A stretch of 64,000 nucleotides of DNA from an uncultured Lachnospiraceae bacterium (GTDB lineage: Bacteria > Bacillota > Clostridia > Lachnospirales > Lachnospiraceae), in contig CAMZDG010000003.1 in NCBI GenBank assembly GCA_947305245.1, positions 62,001 through 126,000 on the forward strand. Reading direction: 5' to 3'. Below the pieces are notes generated by a model, which made no database searches, was not told the DNA's origin, and saw only the letters and a program-made list of their open reading frames with translations. The position numbers were made by a program, and so were the translations under genes. Below, one piece after another: positions 15,885 through 24,159 of this stretch (within the stretch, counting starts at the first letter, position 1; each line of letters begins with the position of its first letter).

Positions 15885-17522
15885 ATGATCAGTGCAAACA
15901 ACGTAACCTACCGCGTCGGCAAAAAGGCTCTTTTTGAGGACGTAAACATTAAGTTCACCGAGGGGAACTGCTATGGCCTCATCGGTGCAAACGGCGCCGG
16001 AAAGTCCACTTTCTTAAAGATCCTCGCCGGCGATCTTGAGACCACCAAGGGCGACATTGTGATCACGCCCGGTCAGCGCCTCTCCGTTCTGGAGCAGGAT
16101 CACTTTAAGTATGATGATTATCAGGTCATGGACACGGTCATCATGGGAAATGCCCGACTCTATGAAGTGATGAAGGAAAAGGACGCCATCTATGCCAAGG
16201 AGGATTTCTCTGAGGAGGACGGAATTCGCGCCAGCGAGTTGGAGGGTGAATTCGCCGAGATGGACGGCTGGGAGGCAGAGTCCAATGCTGCCATGCTGTT
16301 AAACGGCCTAGGCATTGACACGGATTATCATTACGCCACCATGCGCGACCTCGAGGGCAGCCTGAAGGTGAAGGTCCTTCTGGCAAAGGCGCTGTTCGGT
16401 AATCCCGACATCCTGCTCCTCGACGAGCCCACCAACCATTTGGATCTGGATGCCATCGCATGGCTGGAGGATTTCCTGATCGACTTTGAGAACACCGTGA
16501 TCGTGGTCAGCCACGACCGTTATTTCCTGAATAAGGTCTGCACGCATACTGCGGACATCGATTATGGCAAGATCCAGCTCTATGCGGGCAACTACGATTT
16601 CTGGTATGAGTCCAGCCAGCTCCTCATCAAGCAGATGAAGGAGGCTAATAAGAAGAAGGAAGAAAAGATCAAGGAACTGCAGGAGTTCATCTCCCGCTTC
16701 TCCGCAAATGCTTCCAAATCCAAGCAGGCAACCTCCAGAAAGCGTGCCCTGGAAAAGATCGAGCTCGAGGAGATCAAGCCTTCCAGCAGAAAGTATCCCT
16801 ACATTGACTTCCGCCCTGATCGCGAGATCGGCAACGAAGTGCTCACCGTGGAGCATCTCTCCAAGACCATTAACGGCGAGAAGGTTCTGAACGACATCTC
16901 CTTCGTGATGGGCCGCGAGGACAAGATTGCCTTCGTCGGAAGCAATGAGCTTGCAAAGACCACGCTCTTCCAGATCCTTATGGGCGAGATGGAGCCCGAT
17001 GAAGGAAATTATAAGTGGGGCGTGACAACCTCTCAGGCCTACTTCCCCAAGGACAGCACGGCGGAGTTCGACAATGACCTGACCATCACGGACTGGCTCA
17101 CCGGTTACTCTCCCATCAAGGACGTGACCTATGTTCGCGGCTTCCTCGGAAGAATGCTCTTCGCTGGCGAGGACGGTGTAAAGAAGGTAAAGATCCTCTC
17201 CGGAGGCGAGAAGGTTCGCTGCCTTCTTTCCAAGATGATGATCAGCGGTTCGAACTGTCTGATCCTCGATGAGCCCACCAACCACCTCGACATGGAAAGC
17301 ATCACCGCCCTGAACAACGGACTGATCAAGTTCCCGGGCGTTGCACTCTTCTCCTGTCATGACCATCAGTTCGTACAGACCACTGCAAACCGCATCATGG
17401 AGATCCTTCCGGACGGCAAGCTGATCGACAAGATCACGACCTACGACGAGTACCTTGCAAGCGACGAGATGGCTCGTAAGCGCACCGTCTTCACCGCACA
17501 GAAGGAAGATGACGAGAACTAA
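15885..17522 (+). CDS. ABC-F family ATPase (YbiT/YkpA-like)
   Basis: A 545-residue protein with two ABC ATPase domains and no membrane segment. These proteins act on the ribosome, in translation quality control or antibiotic protection. Domain 1 has Walker A GANGAGKST and Walker B ILLLDEPTNHLDL. The linker between the domains (about residues 240-310) is Lys/Glu-rich, as expected for the ribosome-contacting arm. Domain 2 has Walker A-like VGSNELAKTTL, signature LSGGEKVRCL and Walker B LILDEPTNHLDM. The first signature motif is degenerate (DLEGSLKVKV) and the second P loop lacks the usual G-x-G-K spacing. Both fit the YbiT-like branch. The start follows ATAAGGAG closely. It is followed by a terminator. 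Confidence 0.93.
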   Translation: MISANNVTYRVGKKALFEDVNIKFTEGNCYGLIGANGAGKSTFLKILAGDLETTKGDIVITPGQRLSVLEQDHFKYDDYQVMDTVIMGNARLYEVMKEKDAIYAKEDFSEEDGIRASELEGEFAEMDGWEAESNAAMLLNGLGIDTDYHYATMRDLEGSLKVKVLLAKALFGNPDILLLDEPTNHLDLDAIAWLEDFLIDFENTVIVVSHDRYFLNKVCTHTADIDYGKIQLYAGNYDFWYESSQLLIKQMKEANKKKEEKIKELQEFISRFSANASKSKQATSRKRALEKIELEEIKPSSRKYPYIDFRPDREIGNEVLTVEHLSKTINGEKVLNDISFVMGREDKIAFVGSNELAKTTLFQILMGEMEPDEGNYKWGVTTSQAYFPKDSTAEFDNDLTITDWLTGYSPIKDVTYVRGFLGRMLFAGEDGVKKVKILSGGEKVRCLLSKMMISGSNCLILDEPTNHLDMESITALNNGLIKFPGVALFSCHDHQFVQTTANRIMEILPDGKLIDKITTYDEYLASDEMARKRTVFTAQKEDDEN

Positions 17523-17531
17523 GCAAAGTGA

Positions 17532-17564
17532 AATCCCGCAAGGCAGGTCCCTGCGGGATTTTTT
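17532..17564 (+). terminator. Rho-independent terminator after the ABC-F gene
   Basis: AATCCCGCA, loop AGGCAGGTCCC and TGCGGGATT are followed by TTTT. It ends only 14 bases before the start of the PHP gene, whose Shine-Dalgarno follows directly, so PHP expression may depend on read-through. Confidence 0.85.
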
Positions 17565-17577
17565 GAAAGGAGATCAC

Positions 17578-18441
17578 ATGGTCGACTTACATGTTCATTC
17601 CACAAGATCCGACGGAACCTTCACGCCCACGCAGTTGGTAGATCATGCAATGGAGAAGGGCCTGAGCGCCTTTGCGCTCACGGACCATGACACCACGGAC
17701 GGCATCCACGAGGCGTCGGAATATGCTGCTTCGCTGCCGAATGCGCCTGAGATCATTCCGGGCATCGAGCTTTCCACGGACTTAAATGGCACAGAAGTGC
17801 ACGTGGTCGGGCTGTTCATTGATCCGGCCAGTCCTCCCTTTCGAGACTATCTGAAGGAATTCGTGGAATCTCGGACCACCAGGAACAAGAAGATGGCTCA
17901 AAAGCTTCAAGATCTCGGCATGGAGATCACCTACGAAGCCCTCGAGGAAGCCTTTCCCGACTGCATCCTGACGCGTGCACACTTCGCCTCCTATCTTCGG
18001 ATGCACGGCTACGTGTCCAGCAATCAGGAAGCCTTTGACCGATATCTTGGGAATCGCCGTCCCTGCTACGTACCCAGGGAAAAGATCTCTCCCTGCGATG
18101 CCGTGAGGCTCATCTTGTCCGCGGGCGGACTTCCCATCCTGGCACATCCCATATTATATCGCATGTCGGAAGCAAGACTTGAAGACCTGGTCATCACGCT
18201 CAAAAAAGAAGGCCTCGTTGGGATCGAGGCCATTTACAGTACATATTTACCCTCCGAGGAGCGTCAGATCCGGCGTCTTGCCGCAACGCACGGCCTCCTG
18301 ATCAGCGGCGGCTCGGATTTCCACGGCGCCAACAAGCCAAAGATCGACATGGGCACGGGACTTGGCAAGCTCTATGTTCCGGACGAGGTTCTGGAAGCAT
18401 TAAGGGCGCGGCTTTCTGAAGCCCCGAAGCCATCGCTTTAA
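17578..18441 (+). CDS. PHP domain phosphoesterase (RNase AM/YciV-like)
   Basis: A 287-residue metal-dependent phosphoesterase. The motif DLHVHSTRSDGTFTP at the N terminus supplies the first metal ligands. FALTDHDTTDGIHEA and the later ISGGSDFHG complete the usual histidine/aspartate set of the PHP fold. Relatives cleave short nucleic acids or 3',5'-bisnucleotides (E. coli YciV/RnaAM trims 5' ends of rRNA). ATG at 17578 is chosen because GAAAGGAG lies seven bases upstream and the conserved domain starts at once. The 3' end overlaps the S26 peptidase gene, on the other strand, by 42 bp. Confidence 0.9.
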   Translation: MVDLHVHSTRSDGTFTPTQLVDHAMEKGLSAFALTDHDTTDGIHEASEYAASLPNAPEIIPGIELSTDLNGTEVHVVGLFIDPASPPFRDYLKEFVESRTTRNKKMAQKLQDLGMEITYEALEEAFPDCILTRAHFASYLRMHGYVSSNQEAFDRYLGNRRPCYVPREKISPCDAVRLILSAGGLPILAHPILYRMSEARLEDLVITLKKEGLVGIEAIYSTYLPSEERQIRRLAATHGLLISGGSDFHGANKPKIDMGTGLGKLYVPDEVLEALRARLSEAPKPSL

Positions 18442-18849
18442 GGCGGCCAGCGGCTTCATGATGGGCATGCGTAAGGGGCGCAGGAACAGCCAGATCCTGG
18501 TCAGCACCACGTAGACGAGGTTTTTCTCCGAGAACTGCCTTCCCTTTCGCACAAAGGCCACGGCCCTTGCCAGAAACGCCTCCCTCGGGAGCGGTCCCTC
18601 CACTTCGGACTGGTTGTCTCCCACCATGTAGATGCCGTCCTCCCGAACCCGAAAGACGCGGTGCAGCACCAAAGTACCGCTCTCTCGCCGGTAAAGGAGG
18701 ACCTGCCCCCTGCGGATCCTCTTCCCGCCAAGCTTTTTCAGGATCACCTGATCCCGGCCGGGACATAGGATCGGATACATGCTGTATCCTTCCGGAGAGA
18801 TCTGTACATATTCATTTTCATCCAGCAATTGTTCCAAACTCTGAGACAT
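18400..18849 (-). CDS. S24/S26 family signal peptidase (SipW/Sec11-like)
   Basis: A 149-residue protease. The nucleophile motif is GYSMYPIL near residue 22. The second catalytic residue is in LVLHRVF near residue 61, where His replaces the Lys of bacterial LepB, as in SipW and Sec11-type enzymes. YMVGDNQSEVEGPL is the conserved GDN box. A hydrophobic stretch near residues 110-125 could be a membrane anchor at the C-terminal end. Members of this family are common in PqqD/HprK-type peptide export loci and may process exported leaders. The gene is divergent from the HprK gene and separated from it by a 14-bp inverted repeat. Function here is inferred from context. Confidence 0.8.
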   Translation of the reverse strand: MSQSLEQLLDENEYVQISPEGYSMYPILCPGRDQVILKKLGGKRIRRGQVLLYRRESGTLVLHRVFRVREDGIYMVGDNQSEVEGPLPREAFLARAVAFVRKGRQFSEKNLVYVVLTRIWLFLRPLRMPIMKPLAALKRWLRGFRKPRP

Positions 18850-18881
18850 AAATCTCTCCCACTTTTCATTTTCTATCTAGA

Positions 18882-18914
18882 ATGATAGCATTTTTTCCGT
18901 AAAAATGCTATCAT
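18882..18914. repeat. Perfect 14-bp inverted repeat between divergent genes
   Basis: ATGATAGCATTTTT and AAAAATGCTATCAT are separated by five bases (TCCGT). The repeat is centred between the divergently oriented peptidase and HprK genes, 31-33 bp from each start region. It could be a shared operator or an RNA hairpin; its long A/T runs also allow weak bidirectional termination. Confidence 0.8.
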
Positions 18915-18944
18915 GTTTTTATCATGAAACAAAGGAGCGACGAC

Positions 18945-20120
18945 ATGAAGCTCAAAAAGACCATTCAATGTTATAACATAGAAGGCGTTCCCCATCTTCT
19001 TCCCTTTGGGCAGGGCATCACGGAGCACGTAAAGGGCCTTGCCACGAACGAAGTCGGGCAAATGCTTTGGACCATGCTTTCTCAGGGCTCATCCCGTGAC
19101 GAGCTGCTTGGGTCAATGATGCAATACTTTGAGGCGACTGCGGAAGATCTCCCCCTCTTGGAGGCGGATTTGGATGCTTTCCTTGCCTCCTTAAGTCAGC
19201 ATGGCTTTTTCGAGGATAAGTGGCAGGAAGCCGCCCCGAATGAGGCCGCGAAAAGGGTCTCCATCGGTCCGCTTCGGATCGACCTTTCTATTCCCACTCC
19301 CGTGTATGAAACCTATTTTGTGCCCTTTGCGGCGAAGTCCTGCGATGCCCCTGACGCAAAGCCGGATCAGGTCGTACGCTTTTGCGACCACCGCACTCCC
19401 TGCCATCCCATTGGCACCGTCTTAGTCCGAAACGACGAGGTTCTCATCATGGAGTCTGAAGAGCTCTACGTGATCCTTCCGCTGCAAGGGAAGTATGTCA
19501 AGGAGATCCATTGCACCAAGGATGGCGCAAACGCCACCCTGTATGGACGGTATGACGCTTCCGCGGCATGTCTGGAAGAAATCTTCTCCGCGATCCGCTT
19601 TGGATTCCTGATCTTAGCGCAGGAAAAAGGCCTTAGCGTCATGCATTCCGCTTCCCTCCTCTATCAGGGAAGGGCATGGCTTTTCTCTGGTCCCTCCGGC
19701 ACCGGGAAGTCAACGCACGTAAGGCTCTGGCAGGAACAATTTGGAACGCCCTGCCTCAACGGTGACCTCAATCTTCTTGGGTGTAAAAACGGGCAGGCCA
19801 TCTGCTATGGTCTGCCCTGGTGTGGCACTTCCGGTATCTCTGCGCCCGGGGAGTATCCCTTGGGCGGCATCACATTCTTAAAGCAGGCACCCGTCGACCG
19901 CGTGCAGGCGCTTTCGAAGGAGCAGTTCATCCTTGCAGCGGCGCGGCGCATGATCACGCCCAACTGGACGGCGTCCCTTTTGCAGATCAGTCTCGATCAG
20001 GCCAAGGCGCTATCCCGCTCCGTCCCGGGGTTCCTCCTCGAATGCACGAAACATCCTTCCGCTGCCGAGACGATGAAGCATGCCATTGATGCGGTTTGCG
20101 AAGGCCAGGTTCCGAATTGA
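18945..20120 (+). CDS. PqqD-domain plus HPr-kinase-like protein
   Basis: A 391-residue protein of two parts. The first 90 residues have a PqqD-like layout (NEVGQMLWTMLSQGSSRDEL), the peptide-binding recognition element of many RiPP systems. The second half has the P loop FSGPSGTGKSTHVRLW and the HprK-like segment GDLNLLGCKNGQAICYGLPW. In paeninodin-type lasso clusters a related HprK-like kinase phosphorylates the peptide C terminus, so a kinase role is plausible here. The start at 18945 follows AAAGGAG by seven bases; an ATG at 18924 lacks a Shine-Dalgarno. It converges with the ABC exporter gene 12 bp away. Confidence 0.8.
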   Translation: MKLKKTIQCYNIEGVPHLLPFGQGITEHVKGLATNEVGQMLWTMLSQGSSRDELLGSMMQYFEATAEDLPLLEADLDAFLASLSQHGFFEDKWQEAAPNEAAKRVSIGPLRIDLSIPTPVYETYFVPFAAKSCDAPDAKPDQVVRFCDHRTPCHPIGTVLVRNDEVLIMESEELYVILPLQGKYVKEIHCTKDGANATLYGRYDASAACLEEIFSAIRFGFLILAQEKGLSVMHSASLLYQGRAWLFSGPSGTGKSTHVRLWQEQFGTPCLNGDLNLLGCKNGQAICYGLPWCGTSGISAPGEYPLGGITFLKQAPVDRVQALSKEQFILAAARRMITPNWTASLLQISLDQAKALSRSVPGFLLECTKHPSAAETMKHAIDAVCEGQVPN

Positions 20121-20132
20121 CCTGCTCTCTAC

Positions 20133-21905
20133 TTAGAACTGATCGATCAGTTCCTTGATCTCTGCTTCATTTAGGCTCACGCATTGCTGCTTTCTAATGG
20201 CATATACTCTCTCGCAAAGGCTGAGCACGGTTGGGCGGTGCGTCGTCACGATACAGGTTTTCGGACGGCTCCCGCCCATAATGTTGCGTAAAACCTGCCG
20301 CTCTGTCGCCACGTCGAGCGCCGAAGTCGCTTCATCCAAAAGAAGGATCGGCGTATCCCGAAGCAGTGCCCTCGCAATGGAAAGCCTTTGCGACTGTCCC
20401 TCGGAAAAACCGCCGCCGCGCTCCTGGATCTCGCTGTTGATGCCCTCCGGGAGCTTTTCCACAAAGCCCCAGGCGCAGGCCTGTTTCAGCGCCTCGATGA
20501 TCTCTTCGTCCGTCGCGTCTTCCTTCACGTTGCGCATGTTCTGCGCGATCGATCCCGAAAACATGGTATTGCCCTGCGGTACGTAGGAAAAGAGCTGCCT
20601 TGTGGAAGGCGACAGCTCGAACCCTTTCTTTTTCTGATCCTTTCCTGCCCAGCAGTACGCTTCGCCGCCCTGGATCGGCACAAGAGAAAGAAGAATTCTC
20701 ATCATGGTCGTCTTGCCCTCTCCCGAAGGTCCGACCAGGCCAATGATCTCGTGCGGCCTTGCCTCCATGGAGGCCCCTTGGAAGACCTGCGTGCCATTTT
20801 TATATGCATAATCCACCTTGTTTAAGGTCAGGCCAATTCCCTCTTCGTGATTCTCTTCGATAAATTTCTTGACTTCTTCCCGCTTTTCATCCGTCTCGCG
20901 CGGCATTTCCACAATGTCCATCAGTCGCCCTGCGGAAGTGGTCAGTCCGATGGCCGTGGGGATCAGGGAGGTCAGATTATGGAGCGTTCCCGTCAGCGTG
21001 CCGGAAAGGCCCAGGAACATCGTCATGGTACCATAATCGATCGCACCGCTCCACACCCGGTAAATGCCCCATCCATACGCCGCATAAGAGACGAGAAGGC
21101 CCACGGTGGACAGAAGCAGCGACGTCCAGATGGACATCTTCTGAAAGTCCAGCCGCATGGTAATGAATTCCTTTTGAAGCTGCTTTAGCCTCTTGATATA
21201 CAGGCCGATCAGGTCAAAGGCCTTGATCGTCTGGATGTTGGAGAAGGTCTCCTGGTTGAAGCCGGACATTTTCGCGCCCATGGCCGCGCTCCGCTGATTG
21301 TTATTCACCATGCGCTTCATCAGCGTCTTGGAAAGGATCAGGCTGACCGGCATGCCAAGGAACGCAAACAGCGCAAAGGACGCGTCATTATATACCACGA
21401 CAAAGAAGGCACTCAAAAAACGGAAGGAATAGATGATGGCATTGGGGACGAAATTCAAGACTCCGTTGGAAATATTGGAAGCATCGGCATTCCATCTGGT
21501 CAGGAGATCGCCCGTGTGATAACTCGTCAGGGACTCCCAGTCCGTCACGAGGATCTTTTCGAAAATGTCAGACTTGATCTCCGCGTCCACGCGCATTCCG
21601 ATCCAGCTGGAAACATAATTGGTGATCTGTCCCATAATGGTGCTTCCGATACCGAGCCCGATCATCAGGCAGAAGGTTTGGATCAGCTTTCCCGTCTGAT
21701 AGCCGGTGATGATGTTGACCAGATCTCTGGACGCAAAGCCCATCAGGAGGGAAACCACCGTTCCCACCATGCCAAGAAGCGTATAGACGATCATGGCGAA
21801 CCAATGGTGCTTTCCATAGCCATAGATCCACTTCGTCTGCTTCCACATCTCTTTTAGGCGGCCTTCTTTGATTCTTTTCCAGTAAAAGGCGATCCGTTCT
21901 CTCAT
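20133..21905 (-). CDS. ABC exporter with fused membrane and ATPase domains
   Basis: About 590 residues: an ABC type I exporter membrane domain of six helices (about residues 30-330), then one ATPase domain. The motifs are Walker A GPSGEGKTT, signature FSEGQSQRLSIARAL (Ser instead of the first Gly) and Walker B ILLLDEATSALD. There is no C39 peptidase domain, so it cannot itself cut a double-Gly leader. It is probably a homodimeric or heterodimeric exporter of peptides, lipids or drugs. It lies downstream of the 148-residue leader-type protein, next to PqqD/HprK and peptidase genes. The start is uncertain: ATG at 21905 follows AAGG; ATG at 21914 and GTG at 21947 are alternatives. Confidence 0.88.
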   Translation of the reverse strand: MRERIAFYWKRIKEGRLKEMWKQTKWIYGYGKHHWFAMIVYTLLGMVGTVVSLLMGFASRDLVNIITGYQTGKLIQTFCLMIGLGIGSTIMGQITNYVSSWIGMRVDAEIKSDIFEKILVTDWESLTSYHTGDLLTRWNADASNISNGVLNFVPNAIIYSFRFLSAFFVVVYNDASFALFAFLGMPVSLILSKTLMKRMVNNNQRSAAMGAKMSGFNQETFSNIQTIKAFDLIGLYIKRLKQLQKEFITMRLDFQKMSIWTSLLLSTVGLLVSYAAYGWGIYRVWSGAIDYGTMTMFLGLSGTLTGTLHNLTSLIPTAIGLTTSAGRLMDIVEMPRETDEKREEVKKFIEENHEEGIGLTLNKVDYAYKNGTQVFQGASMEARPHEIIGLVGPSGEGKTTMMRILLSLVPIQGGEAYCWAGKDQKKKGFELSPSTRQLFSYVPQGNTMFSGSIAQNMRNVKEDATDEEIIEALKQACAWGFVEKLPEGINSEIQERGGGFSEGQSQRLSIARALLRDTPILLLDEATSALDVATERQVLRNIMGGSRPKTCIVTTHRPTVLSLCERVYAIRKQQCVSLNEAEIKELIDQF

Positions 21906-21968
21906 CTTCCGCATCCTTATAAAGCTTCCCGAAAAAGCGCATGACACTTCTTCTTATTCTCACTACTT

Positions 21969-21997
21969 AGAGTAACATGAAATTTGACAGAATTCAA
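21969..21997 (-). promoter_or_regulatory. Putative promoter of the ABC exporter
   Basis: On the minus strand TTGAAT (21992-21997) and TACTCT (21969-21974) are 17 bp apart. It lies 64 bp upstream of the chosen start, after the terminator of the preceding gene. Confidence 0.5.
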
Positions 21998-22016
21998 TTG
22001 TCCACGCGAAAACGGG

Positions 22017-22051
22017 CAAAAAAGAATGACCGCTTTGCGGCGGTCACTCTT
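22017..22051 (-). terminator. Rho-independent terminator of the leader-type protein gene
   Basis: On the minus strand AAGAGTGACCGC, loop CGCAAA and GCGGTCATTCTT (one G-T) are followed by TTTTT. It separates the 148-residue protein from the ABC exporter. Confidence 0.85.
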
Positions 22052-22090
22052 TTCATCATGCATTCTTAGATTTTGTTTCAAAACTTAAAC

Positions 22091-22537
22091 TCAGTCGATG
22101 CCACCCTGAACGTTTACGTCATGTCTGCAGGAAATGGTAAGACCGGTAATGGTAAGTGCTCTGGTCGTAGCTTCGTCGCCAGTGGATGCCCATACCTTAA
22201 AGGTGTAGTTGTCACCGGAATGATAAGCGTCTGCAAGAAGCTCACGGGTAATGGTCATGGTGCTGCCGCTGATGCTGTAAGGGAACTCAGCTCTGGATCC
22301 ATTTGAGGACAGGGTACCGGAGAAGGTAACCGTCACAACGGTGCATCCGGAGATGTGAACCATGGTGGAGTGATGCGTAGCCTTAAGCTCAAACACCTGA
22401 GAATCTCCCGCCCATTCCTGAACGCTCTTGCCTTCGATCGACCAACAATCAGAAGACCAGTTCTCGCCGCTTGCCATGTATACGCTCTCAGCGATCTCGT
22501 CGCTTGCAACGATCACAGGCTTTACGTAATTCTTCAT
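22091..22537 (-). CDS. Leader-type exported protein, possible RiPP-like substrate
   Basis: A 148-residue protein. The N terminus MKNYVKPVIVASDEIAESVY, then MASG, has a short charged part, a helix and a small-residue site, resembling a peptide leader rather than a Sec signal. Relative to Gly24, Glu17 and Met21 sit at the -8 and -4 positions of double-Gly leaders, but the site is Ser-Gly. The rest is Ser/Thr-rich and beta-like, with cysteines near residues 31, 65 and 138. I cannot name a family; an immunoglobulin-like surface domain is possible. AAGGAGG lies eight bases before ATG. It has its own promoter and terminator and sits between the two-component genes and the ABC exporter. Confidence 0.65.
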   Translation of the reverse strand: MKNYVKPVIVASDEIAESVYMASGENWSSDCWSIEGKSVQEWAGDSQVFELKATHHSTMVHISGCTVVTVTFSGTLSSNGSRAEFPYSISGSTMTITRELLADAYHSGDNYTFKVWASTGDEATTRALTITGLTISCRHDVNVQGGID

Positions 22538-22599
22538 TTTTGCTTCCTCCTTATTTTTCTTTTTTACTGTCTGAAGGGGGAGGGATCCTCCTCCTTTTC

Positions 22600-22637
22600 C
22601 ATGGTATCATCCTACCATGCATCCCTTGAAATCGCAA
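22600..22637 (-). promoter_or_regulatory. Promoter and inverted repeat before the leader-type gene
   Basis: On the minus strand TTGCGA (22632-22637) and TAGGAT (22609-22614) are 17 bp apart. An inverted repeat, CATGGTA with TACCATG (22600-22619), overlaps the -10. This suggests control separate from the upstream operon, perhaps by the neighbouring response regulator. Confidence 0.55.
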
Positions 22638-22660
22638 GCATTCTAACAGAATTGTTACGA

Positions 22661-23464
22661 TTACGTCAATATCGGCAATTCCAGGAAAAAGGTGCTGCCC
22701 TTTCCCGGCTCGCTCGTGACACCTATCGTCCCGCCATGCTTTTCCATGATGCTCTTTGCAATGGCCAGTCCCAGCCCGTGTCCGCCGTCTCCCGGCGTGC
22801 GGGATCTGTCCGCGCGATAGGATCTCTCAAAGACTCTCGGCAGATCCTCCGGAAGAATCCCCATCCCCGTGTCGCTCACACTGATCTGAAGCCTTCCGCC
22901 CTGCTCCTTTGCCGCCAGCGTGATCTCGTCTCCCGGCTTCGAATAACGCAGGGCATTCGTGAACAGATTGTCCAGAACGCGCACGATCTTCTGCGGATCC
23001 ACCTCGATCATGCAATACATGTCCTCCGGAAGGCTGAGGGTTAGCTTCCTCTCCGCATATTTCAGGTCTGCCTCGCAGGAGAAATAGAACTCCTCCAGCA
23101 GCGCGGCTGCCTGTATGCTTTCCAGCTCCAGGCGCTGCTCAGGGTTTTCCATCTGCCCCAGAAGGAAGATCTCATCGAGCATGGAATTTAGGTTCTTCAG
23201 CCTTCTCGACATGAGATTTAAGATGTCCTGATATTCTGCCTCGTCCATGTCCCTCTTCTCGCGGAGCAGTCCGATGGAGCTGACCAGAGCCGTCATCGGC
23301 GCCCTCAGGTCATGGGAGAGATTGCGGAAGAGCTCCATGCGCTCCCTCTCCTGTTGATTTAATTTTTCATTGGCCCGTGATAATTCCTCATTGGCCATAA
23401 ACAGTGCCTTTTCCAGGTCTTCCCTGGGAATGGCCTGCGGTTTCGAATAACGCTTCTTTTCCAT
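22661..23464 (-). CDS. Cytosolic sensor histidine kinase
   Basis: A 267-residue histidine kinase without any transmembrane helix. A coiled-coil start (about residues 15-45) leads to the HisKA box LSHDLRAPM near residue 50. The HATPase part follows, with N box DNLFTNALRY, G1 box DTGMGI and G2 box GHGLGLAIAK. Length is short because there is no sensor domain; the signal may come through a partner protein. It is 3 bp downstream of the response regulator gene and is the last gene of the long polysaccharide run. It probably controls that locus or the leader-type gene directly after it. Confidence 0.9.
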   Translation of the reverse strand: MEKKRYSKPQAIPREDLEKALFMANEELSRANEKLNQQERERMELFRNLSHDLRAPMTALVSSIGLLREKRDMDEAEYQDILNLMSRRLKNLNSMLDEIFLLGQMENPEQRLELESIQAAALLEEFYFSCEADLKYAERKLTLSLPEDMYCMIEVDPQKIVRVLDNLFTNALRYSKPGDEITLAAKEQGGRLQISVSDTGMGILPEDLPRVFERSYRADRSRTPGDGGHGLGLAIAKSIMEKHGGTIGVTSEPGKGSTFFLELPILT

Positions 23465-23467
23465 GCT

Positions 23468-24145
23468 TTAACCCTTAAAACAATACCCTTTTCCCCATAC
23501 GGTCTCGATCATGTTCTCCAGTCCGACAAAGCCTTCCATCTTCTTGCGGAGCCGGCTCGCATTCATCATAATGTTCCGGCGGTCCGCGTCGATATAGCCA
23601 CCCAGGATTTCCTCTCCGATCTTCTCAAAGGTCATCACCTCGCGGTTATGCTTTGCAAGGCAGATAAGAAGCTCATATTCCTTGTTGGAGAGCAGGATCT
23701 CCTCCTGCCTGCAAAAGACTCTGTGATTCAAGAGTTCGATCCGAAGCGGCGGGTATTCCAGGATGCCCGTCTGCCCCGTCACGCCCCGATAGCGGCTGAT
23801 GTGGATCTGGATCCGCAAGGATAGCTCCTCGAGGCTGCAGGGCTTTAAGATATAATCCACGGCGCCCGCCATCAGGCCTTGAATGCGGTCTGCCTCGTCC
23901 GTTCTCCCAGTCAGAAACAGCACGGGCACCTGCGTGATCTTTCGGATCCTCGTCATGGCCTCAAAGCCGTCCATCCCGGGCATCATCACGTCGAGCACGA
24001 TGCAGTGCGGCATCACCTTCGGAAGCTTTTGCAGGGCCTCCTGCGCGGACAAAGCCGTATCCACCTGATATTCCTTTCCCTTTAAGTACTCGCTGCAAAG
24101 GTGCAGCACTTCCCTGTCATCATCCACCAACAAAATCCGGTCCAT
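23468..24145 (-). CDS. OmpR/PhoB family response regulator
   Basis: A 225-residue regulator. The receiver domain starts MDRILLVDDDREVLHL, has the phospho-acceptor Asp in CIVLDVMMPGMDG near residue 51 and the conserved Lys in LKPCSLEEL near residue 101. The C-terminal winged helix (about residues 130-225) has LSNKEYELLICLAKH and ends near VWGKGYCFKG, as in OmpR-type proteins. ATG at 24145 is chosen because GGAGGG lies seven bases upstream; an upstream start would overlap the PqqD gene. It is followed closely by its histidine kinase. Confidence 0.92.
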   Translation of the reverse strand: MDRILLVDDDREVLHLCSEYLKGKEYQVDTALSAQEALQKLPKVMPHCIVLDVMMPGMDGFEAMTRIRKITQVPVLFLTGRTDEADRIQGLMAGAVDYILKPCSLEELSLRIQIHISRYRGVTGQTGILEYPPLRIELLNHRVFCRQEEILLSNKEYELLICLAKHNREVMTFEKIGEEILGGYIDADRRNIMMNASRLRKKMEGFVGLENMIETVWGKGYCFKG

Positions 24146-24159
24146 TTTGCTTCCCTCCG

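Noticed and set aside
16308..17366. 352-codon frame on the minus strand inside the ABC-F gene
   Set aside because: It is fully antisense to a gene with clear ATPase motifs, has no ribosome binding site and no recognisable domain.
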